The position numbers and the translations under genes were made by a program. A stretch of 64,000 nucleotides of DNA from assembly GCA_964030475.1 (NCBI GenBank), contig CAXIPT010000038.1:41375-105374 (forward strand), given 5' to 3'. A model generated the notes under the pieces. It was not told the DNA's origin and did no database searches. It was given only the letters and a program-made list of their open reading frames with translations. Positions 55,750 to 64,000 of this stretch are shown one piece after another; the first letter of the stretch is position 1; every line of letters starts with the position of its first letter. This DNA comes from Tethya wilhelma. Its lineage: Eukaryota > Porifera > Demospongiae > Tethyida > Tethyidae.

Positions 55750-56105
55750 ATTCAATCAAACATCCAATCAGTCATTACAGTTGTGTTCTTCATCCTTTTC
55801 CATTTCTCAACAACATTGATAATAATTTATCTTGGCGATTGCTTCTCTCGGCATGGTAGATCAGTTTATCTAAAAAATCCCTTGCTTGTTTTGAATGATT
55901 TTGGGCGTCTTTGAAGCTTGGTGTTTCTTCACCCATCATATGCACTTGAACGAGTAAGAGATGAGCTTTAGGTACTTTGGGGTGTACTGAACTATTACAA
56001 ATTTTCTCTGTGGTTTCAATCACATGCTTAGCACACCTCAATTGCTTCTTTCCATTTCTTTTCTTTGAAAAAAATCTTTACGTATTACAGGCATATAAAT
56101 GTGGC
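55750..56105 (-). pseudogene. duplicated 3' fragment of the NB-ARC/TPR gene
   Basis: It encodes a diverged copy of the end of the last exon at 56328-56620 (shared 'KHVIETTEK', 'HPKV.(K/E)AHLLLVQVH', 'SKQAR(D)', 'LDKLI'), together with matching sequence beyond the stop ('aacatccaatcagt'). The frame is shifted near its end and no other exon accompanies it. Confidence 0.8.
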
Positions 56106-56266
56106 ATGCAACTATTATCTTTGCCATTGATCCCCTTTGATCCCTAGCTACTCTTAGACTATTGTCACCTCCATCATGACACTCATCATGACAGTAACCA
56201 GCAATTAGCCTAACTTTGAAAAAGCTTTAGTTGCTAGCCAATGGCAAACAAATACACACATGCATG

Positions 56267-56270
<4 letters not shown>

Positions 56271-56315
<45 letters not shown>
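56271..56315. repeat. (CA)n microsatellite
   Basis: About 22 CA units between the duplicated gene fragment and the parent gene. Confidence 0.95.
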
Positions 56316-56327
56316 CCACACACATAA

Positions 56328-57518
56328 TCAACAAAACATCCAATCAGTTACACTCTTCATCCTTTTCCATTTCTCAACAACATCGATATTTTGGGGATTG
56401 GTTCTCTCGGCACTATCGATCAGTTTATCTAATGTATCCCTTGCTTGTTTGGAATGACGTTTGGCAATTTGGAAGCTTCTTGTTTCTTCACCATTCCAAT
56501 GCACTTGAACAAGTAACAGATGAGCTTCAGCTACTTTGGGATGTACTAAACTATAGCAAACTTTCTCTGTGGTTTCAATCACATGCTTAGCACACTTTAG
56601 AGCTTCTTTCCATTTCTTTTCTTTGATAAAAATCTTTGCATATTCCAGGCATATAAATGAAGTAAATTGATCAGTACATCCTGAAGTGATCACAGTAATA
56701 GCTAATTTTGATGCTTTGTCAGATTTCTTGGTCTTCTCACATCCATAGCTGGCAATATTGACAAGTGCATTAATTTGATTATGTAAGATTATATCTTTGG
56801 GAAATACTTTTTGTTGAAAACTTTGAGCTTCTGTGAATATTTTGTAAGCCTCGTTCCATTTCTGATCTTCACAAAGAACTATTCCTCTTAAGGCAAGTAC
56901 AGACAAGAAAGCAACATCACGCATGGTGTTCCTATTGTGTTCACTAGACTGAGAGAACCAACTTCTTGGATCTATCCACGAATGTGTAGTGGTATCTTTA
57001 GGAATGTGCTCTTCAATACAAATATTGTGTGCATCTTTGGTCACTTTAAGCCCTTGTTTGTTTTCACCAGCCTCATACAAAACTCTGCCTATTTGTGCTT
57101 GGACATGGGCAACCTATCACACAAAGGAAATTAAATAAATGGACGAAAACATGAAGGAGAGGGTTTAGAAATATGATATGCACAATTACATTTTAATAAT
57201 ACTCACAGTCATTGCATATCTCTTTAGATACTTGCAACATAGAGAAGCCATATCATCAAGATCATTCCTATTAAGTTGTGAAAAGCATTGATGACTTTGC
57301 AAGGTCGTGAAAAACGAGAAAAAAATCATGCAACGTACAAGGCACCATGGTAGTCACCAAATTTCTGTTTGAGTAGTGCTCTCTCTCTCCTCAACAAAAT
57401 AAGTCTCTTGTTGTCTGGTGACAAAAGGATGGCTTCATTTAGTGGCTCCAAAGCTCTTTTATCTTCTTTCTTATAACTGAAAAATTAAAAAATGAAAACT
57501 TGAAGCACACACACACAN

Positions 57519-57558
<40 letters not shown>

Positions 57559-60491
57559 CAAACATACTATCCATGCTCACTGTCTCCATAGACATCGTAT
57601 TTAATTACCGATAAATCTTTCCAACATGATAGTAAACATTGGCTTTTTGATCATCATCACATGTGCCACTATTAATCAGTGAGAAACATGGTGATAGCAT
57701 TTTCAATGCACTGTCTGGATTGGTGCGAGCTATAGCATCACTCAAAGTACATAGAGCATTCATTTTGACTTCTTGGGGACATAAGTCATTGTTGATGTAG
57801 TCCTATATGTGAATATAATATAAGCAATCGGTAGTGCATGGACACAATTACTTTCAGTAATTTTTAAAGAAACTAAAGTCGACACAATGCACAGATTTTT
57901 GTATTGACTATAGTATCATTTTAAATAGAATGTTTTGCCTGTACCTGATAAAGTTCTTTCAACAACAAATACAAAGATAAAGAATTTTGATGCAAGTCTG
58001 TGGCCATGTGATCCAAATGTACTATTGAGTTACAGAGAGAGAGCAACTGCAAGTCTTCATATTCTTCTGTGATACACTGTATAAACTGAGCCATGAATTT
58101 AATTTGGTCAGCACTAGGGTGACCATGCTCTGGCCATGGTGTACCTGCATGATAGTAAGAAAACAAGTTCCTGATAGAATATTAATTTTTTTCTATACAA
58201 ATAATATGTTACACGTTACACTCAAAAACTATTGTATATAGGAATAATAAATAAAGAGAGAAATTAAGGTCAAGGTGGATGAAGGTACATACATAGCAAA
58301 CCTCTTCCATTTCTGACCAGATGGCGCTAAAATAGTACTATAAGAACAATTAGATTACTATAACAACAGAATCTGTAGTACTCACAAGATAACTACACTG
58401 TTCACCAACTATAGTAAACCTCAAAACCAATACTCATTATCACATGATGGAGGGTATGCAAAAAGACAGAACGTACAGATACGTGTACACACTCATTACT
58501 CTTGTGCATCACTGTATGCAAGCATAATACTTGTTGACAGGGCCATAGTTATCATGTATTACTGTAACAGGAAAAAAATGGGAAGGTACCGATGGATTAG
58601 AACTATACCAATTGCATACTGTTATTCCAGCACAACTTGTACAAAATCCTTTGCGTCATTTTGTTCACGGAAATCAAAGTAGCATGATGGCCTGAGTTGT
58701 CAACCTTATCAATGAGGACACAATTCTTCACTTGATCCATTACATTAGATTCTTCTACATTCGTAGTATCAAATAATCGTTCAAAAAGAACTGAAGGGAT
58801 TTTTTGCAGGGGACAGAGTGCAAGGACACCAAATACCTGTATATAGTATTTTATTACATGATATCAAAGTCACTGAGTCTATTGTATATCTTACTGTCTG
58901 CAATGACTGTGATCCTTTACACAGCATAGATGTAAGATTCTCAATTAGAGATTCATTTGGACTATTCAACGGGATAAATTTTAGGTTGTGGTCTTCACAG
59001 TACTGGCTTAAGTTATAGTGACGAGTTCTTTCCAAATTCCTTTTTGCTTGAATCTCCTTTGCAACACTTAAGCAATGACAAACAGAAAACAGAACCAAAG
59101 TAATAAGACAGTTAGTATACATTATGATAATAACAAATTGCAATACAACATAAACATATCAGGTGTGGCGTATAGTAAACTGTGATGGTACCTAATTTAC
59201 TTGACAAAGAAGCATACCTAACAATCTCTGCAGGGAACAACCTCCAATGCTGTTTCCCAGTAACTTCTTGGAATACCCTTTTATCACCCTCACTCATCTC
59301 ATAGCCACTTTCAGTGACTATACGCAGCATTTTTTTGCCCTCTTCACTGAAAAGTGGGTCCAGTCTGACTACAGTGGAGTTTTTATTCCTATCAGGTACA
59401 ATTGTGTCGGAGGTCGTGATGAGTAGCATTCCTCCTCCCCATTCTCTGCTACCACGATATGGAAATAGCCTGTTCAGGTCACCTATAATGTGGTTACAAA
59501 AACACCACCACATATATGCAAGCAATATTTAGAAGGGAATGAGGCAAAATAATTAATGTGCCAAAAATAATTATCATACGAAGAACAAAGGAGTTTGTTG
59601 AAAATTTTGTGTTTCAAATCAAGTAACTACAAAATCAATTGTACAGTTTTACCTTGCAATTTTGTAGTTGACCCCATTGTATTGAATTGAGTTGTGTAGT
59701 TGTCAAGCACAAGCAGCCACTTCCACTTTTTCAGGGTTGTTTTGAGTTGTTGAGCACTATCATCCAAAGAGGGTTTTGGTTTCTTGGCACTTTCTTCTTG
59801 CTGAGTCAAATTTTTCACAAAGTTGTGATACTGATCTTCACACAACATATTAACGTCAAAAACACCAACATATTCAAGCTTTGATTTCACCATTTCAGCA
59901 AACTGTCTTGCCAATTCAGACTTCCCAATTCCTGGCAAACCAGTAAGGTATACTGTTCGACAGTATTCTTCTCTGCTCTCAAGGCTATTGAAAGCATCGT
60001 AGATTTTATTGGTTTGCTCAATACGCTCAAGAACTGGAAAATCAGGTCTCGGTGGAATGTTGTGATCTGGGGGTTTAGGGTTATTTTTTGACTTTTCCTT
60101 CAGGAATTCGAGAATTTTCATTGCAAATAATGGTGCATATGGTATAGCGTAATCCAGGGCTTCTTGAACACTGTCTTCAAGGTTAATATTCAATGGCAAA
60201 AACTCTGAGAGTAAGTCATTGTTCATTTGGTTTTTCACAGTGTCTACTGAATGAAAAAGCCCATAATAATATGGTTGCACTGATTTTACCTGAAATTCTC
60301 TGGCATACACAGGCCGGAAAGGTCGTATACAGTTAGCTGTAGTCTTTGTTGCTCTTGTATTTATCCACTTTAATGATCGTCTCAGCATTATTCCAAGTGC
60401 TTGATGACAAAGTATACTGTTGGTGAAAAAATTATATGCAGCGTCTGGAGTCAAAGCCACACGTACACAAAGGAAAGAATCGATAACTGGA
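56328..60491 (-). CDS. NB-ARC ATPase with C-terminal TPR-like repeats (STAND family), multi-exon
   Basis: Likely exons, minus strand: 60491(?)-59653, 59482-59192, about 59066-58895, 58840-58610, 58144-57945, 57802-57609, 57476-~57340, about 57268-57205, and 57113-56328. The first junction is clean: it joins as LQ-G-DLNR. The P-loop is GLPGIGKSELA, Walker B is KWLLVLDN, and MLLITTSD in the next exon matches the NB-ARC sensor (LLITTR type). Later exons hold a helical region, then TPR-like helices ('YEAGENKQGLKVTKDAHNI', 'KKWKEALKCAKHVIETTEK', 'AEAHLLLVQVH'). Such STAND proteins act as nucleotide switches in immunity or death signalling; that role is inference here. The 5' end is unresolved: no ATG opens the first exon, so exon(s) upstream are missing. 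The exon 2-3 junction phase is also not settled. Confidence 0.75.
57506..57560. repeat. (CA)n microsatellite with an N at 57518
   Basis: CA run within an intron of the NB-ARC gene, interrupted by the N and two AA slips. Confidence 0.9.
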
Positions 60492-60547
60492 CTGAGCTAC
60501 GCAAAATGTGCTTTATGACACTGACGACCATTAATTTTAATGAAGTA

Positions 60548-61727
60548 AGGTAGAACGGGGTAATACCGTATACCGCTTAATTTTCAAGGTTACTTAATTT
60601 TCGCGGATTGCGCTATTGCAGGTTTTCGTTGAATAAGTTTCGCGGATTGATATCATTCCTGTGCACACGCATATGAGCACGCAATTTTTCATTGAACAAT
60701 TTTCGCGGATAACGTTCGATCCGCGAAAACCGCGAAAGTTAAGTACCACGAAAATTAAGCAGTATACGGTAATTATTCGGGCAGCTCTTCCGGTCCCTTG
60801 AATGTCTGCTTGCTTTACTCCAGAAGTAAATACACTGAACCTGAAGCTAAGCTACACAATAATAACTTACTATATACAGTATCTGCAGCAGCCTAAAACA
60901 ATCTGCATGCTACTGTAGTTATGGCTGTGGAGACCGAATAAGTCATCTAGTTAATTTTTGCGAAAAATGGGGGACGTGGGGTAATTCGGGCACCTAGGTT
61001 TAAAGCATTGCATGTGGAGTTTTGAGGCTTAAAAGCTGTTCCTGAACTTGAAGCAAGTTAAAGTCATTTTGCAGAGTCAAGTGGAGTGGATAAACTATTA
61101 AGTCAACAAAATTAAGTGAGTAATAAATGAGTAAGACCACGACATTGATCTCACATAGTGATTTCTGGAAATAATACATTTATATGACTTAATAGGAGTG
61201 ATTGCTGAAGTCTGATCTTTAGAATATTGTGCTACTCATCATATTTCGAGCAAATCCAGTGGTATTCTACTCTTGGGCATTCCATACAACGTCTCAAACC
61301 AACTTCCAGCAGCCCCGCCCACTTTTACGGCAAATACGCTCATACCAAATCAACTTTTAGCATAATTGTACGATCTCCCAAAGTAGCTAGCATCATGAAA
61401 TCGACTCAAGACCTTCTAAACAGACCCAGGTTTAGTTGAGAGTAGTTATTGTGTGTGTATATAAGTCTAGAAGTCTTATATTCAAGTTTATATAAAGTTT
61501 TCTGGGAAAAAATCTTGATCCAACGAGAAAATAGGGAAAGATTGGCCCCTGCTACAACGAGAAAGAAGCATCAGCTGGACCCATGATTAGTAGTAGTTGT
61601 AGGTAGGTAGTGTACCTATGTGTTGATGATCCAAACTTACCTTGAAATGCGCTGGCTTTTGCATACTGTGAGTGAGAACTCGGAAGTGCCCGAATTACCC
61701 CGCTGCCCGAATTGCCCCGCCCTACCT
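60548..61727. mobile_element. TA-flanked non-autonomous element with AGGTAG..CGGGG ends, containing a nested MITE
   Basis: The left end AGGTAGAACGGGGTAAT (then, after the nested insert, ATTATTCGGGCAG) and right end CTGCCCGAATTGCCCCGCCCTACCT are inverse. TA flanks both sides (60546-60547, 61728-61729). The sub-motif 'GGGGTAATTCGGGCA' recurs inside near 60972 and, inverted, near 61687. No transposase is encoded. Confidence 0.8.
60566..60769. mobile_element. nested MITE with CCGTATACCGCTTAATTTTC ends
   Basis: Ends CCGTATAC.GCTTAATTTTC and GAAAATTAAGCAGTATACGG are inverse, with TA at 60564-60565 and 60770-60771. 'TTTCGCGGAT' blocks recur inside in both orientations. It sits 18 bases into the left end of the surrounding element. 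Confidence 0.85.
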
Positions 61728-61869
61728 TAATTCCCTGCTCCAGGGTCGTATGCGTGAATCAACAATGGTATATATAGATCTAGGGTGTAGAACTAGCTGC
61801 ACACGTCCATGCACGTCAGCTGGTCACACCGCCAGACTACACCTCGGCATCCAATAGCTAATTAATGAA

Positions 61870-64000
61870 GTTTCTATGCCTTGGTTTACATGACCAGATT
61901 CTTGTTCATGGTTCTTATGGAACTGTTTACAAGGACAGGTGTGACCAGCTAAAGTTCTACATCCTATCATTGTTTGGTTTCAGGTTGTGTGCTGGGATCC
62001 CGGCTGAGTCTAAGCTACCAGTCCTCTTGATGGAACTCCTGGACAGCATTTAATTTGACCAAAATGCTCAAAAGCTCCCCACACCCAATTGCCTACCACA
62101 TTCAAGTTGACCTTCGCAGTGATGTTTCACTTGCAGTGGCTTAATTACCTTCAGAATCATTCCAATGGAATCGTTCATCGTGACTTGTCAGGAAACAATG
62201 TGCTGGTCATTGCTAGAAGGAGAGCCAAAGTGACTGATTTTGGGATGTCAAAACTAACTAGGCCAGAACAACACTTAGCACCACAAACATTTTGTCCAGG
62301 TAATAGCAGTTACATGTCTCCAGAGTCACTTAAGGAGCCACCACGCTACACTGAAAAATTGGATGTATTTTCACAAGGTGTGATCATGATCCAGGTGTGT
62401 ACAAAGCTGTTTCCTGACCCTGGACCGACCATAAAGGAAATTGAAGACCTTCGGTCACCTACGGGTACAATACAAGTTCCAGTCCTTGAACTTGAGCGCA
62501 GAAAGAAGCACATTGAGATGATCGATGCAACACATCCACTACTTATGATTGCAAAAAATTGTCTAGAGTACAAAGAAAGAGATAGACCATCAGCTGACGA
62601 ACTCTGTCAGATGTTGAGAGATTTAAAGGATTGTCAGGAATATACCAAGAGTTGTCAAAACATGCCACTGCAAGAATATGAGAGTTTAAAGCAAGAAAGA
62701 GACAAGTTACGATTTGAATTGGCAGAGAAGTCTAAAACAATTGTTGTCAAAACTGTGCAAATAGCTGCACACAAAAGAGAAAATGCTGTAGTTAGAGAAC
62801 AAATCAAGGCCTGCCATCAAGAAATTTATGCTAAAAATCAAGAAATTTCAGTAATAACTGATAACACATCAAAGCAATTAGCCACTAAAACTCTAGAAAA
62901 TGAAAATCTAAAAATGCAAGTGCATGAACTGCATCAAAAATTATTGGAAAATGAATATGTAACGGCACAGTTTCAGCAGACTACCAACAGCTTCAAAGAC
63001 AGGTCGATGAACTTCAGGACTTGATAACAAAATTTAGTGATAATAAATCAATGCAACATGAACAAGTGCCACAACCGCCAGTAGTGGTACTGAAATCGCC
63101 ATCAAAAAGTAAGACCAAAATAATTGAATTAAAATGGAAATATGGAGGAAAAGCACCTTTCAAAAATTCTTGGCAAAGTATGACTGAGGATGAAGGTGTA
63201 GTCTATTTAACATCAGATTGGAATGTGTTTTCGTACAATTCTTCTACAGGCAAGTGGAATACTGAACTACAACCTTGTCCTCAAATCTGCGGCAGTTTGG
63301 CAATACTGCATGGTCTTCTCACAATGGTTGGTGGTTGGCTATCATCTGATGACAAACCTACTAACAAGCTAGTTTCACTGACTAAGAGAGAAGGTGGTAA
63401 ATGGATTGAACCATTTCCACCAATGCCCACTAGCCGTCGCTATTCTACAACATCTATGTACCAGAACCACCTCATTGTTGCTGGAGGTTCATCTACATTT
63501 TTCAATGATGGAAGTCTAGATGTTGTTGAAATTCTCAATATACACACCTTTGCCTGGTCAACTGCTTCAACTCTCCCTCATCCTTTAGTGTATGGATCAG
63601 CTACACTTTGTGGAAACAGACTGTACATACTCGGAGGAGAAGATAAAGATGGCAAATGTAACTCAGTTTTCTCGTGCAAGCTTCCTGAATTGCTACAGTC
63701 CTCCAATAGGCCATTGCTTGGTCTAGTAGACAGATTGCTGAAATTACGACTGCCAGAAGGCTCAAGCTCAGTATGGAAGTGTGTTTCGAGCACTCCTATG
63801 TATTATTCAACTTGTGCATCAGTTTGTGGGCAATTAATGGCAGTAGGTGGATCCAATGACTCAGGCGAGACTACATCAGAAGTTTACCAGTATGATCCAG
63901 ATATTCAATCCTGGAAAGTCATTAGTCACATGACAACTACTCGACATTCTTGCTATGTAGCTGTTGTAGATGCTAAAAAAATATTAGTACTTGGTGGAGC
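61870..64000 (+). pseudogene. protein kinase / coiled-coil / kelch fusion, frameshifted and cut by the window end
   Basis: The N-lobe remnant has a glycine loop (HGSYGTVYK, about 61905). An intron-like or degraded stretch and at least two frameshifts (near 62050 and 62143) follow before a good C-lobe: catalytic loop IVHRDLSGNNVLV (about 62170), DFGMSKL, and an activation-segment SPE. The C-lobe ends near 62630. The loop type (HRDLSGNN) fits tyrosine-kinase-like or TK families. A coiled coil (about residues 200-310 of the 62089 frame) follows. Near 62990 a one-base loss shifts the frame, but the coiled coil (LQRQVDELQDLITKF) and then kelch repeats continue ('VYLTSDWNVFSYNSSTGKW', 'LIVAGGSSTFFNDGS', 'LYILGGEDKDG', 'LMAVGGSNDSGE') to the window edge. 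Frameshifts may include assembly errors. Confidence 0.8.

Overview
The window looks like a nuclear contig from an invertebrate animal, most likely a demosponge. Reasons: AT-rich sequence, short GT-AG introns, long intronless surface-protein genes built on bacterial-type GGAI/FxxN beta-helix repeats, an NB-ARC/TPR gene, a kinase/kelch fusion, and very dense small foldback and TA-flanked elements. The species cannot be fixed from the sequence alone. Four single N bases (24383, 28007, 55562, 57518) mark assembly joins, and one of them separates two nearly identical 2.05-kb copies.

Layout. 1-3.06 kb: repeats and microsatellites. 3.06-8.55 kb (+): an intact 1828-aa secreted beta-helix / multi-pass membrane protein. 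8.5-12 kb: 3' UTR and foldback elements. 11.94-17.58 kb: a decayed Ty3/gypsy-like LTR retrotransposon whose pol order is protease-integrase-RT-RNase H, the Copia-like order known from Gmr1-type elements, with its 3' end inverted in place. 17.6-30 kb: a bed of non-autonomous repeats (families A, B and C here), an LTR scrap beside an N, and the 2.05-kb duplication. 30.9-35 kb (-): a broken transposon-like or repeat-family gene with later insertions. 35-39.9 kb: more small elements. 39.95-47.94 kb (+): a paralogue of the first membrane protein, split by a 2456-bp Tc1/IS630-like DD34E transposon carrying two convergent genes and further broken by a 4-bp frameshift. 48.35-48.81 kb (-): a small secreted protein. 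49-53.5 kb: a degenerate minisatellite and MITEs. 53.58-54.76 kb (-): a cysteine-rich, probably membrane-anchored protein. 56.3-60.5 kb (-): an intron-containing NB-ARC/TPR gene with a duplicated 3' fragment at 55.75-56.1 kb. 60.5-61.7 kb: nested TA-flanked elements. 61.87 kb to the end (+): a kinase / coiled-coil / kelch gene copy with frameshifts, running off the window.

How it fits together: host genes are mostly cell-surface or STAND/kinase signalling proteins in expanded, fast-evolving families, several with a broken second copy nearby. Most remaining sequence is transposon-derived. The most notable items are the Gmr1-like element, the DD34E transposon with a spliced accessory gene whose removal restores its host reading frame, and a repeat family whose internal segments occur in both orientations.
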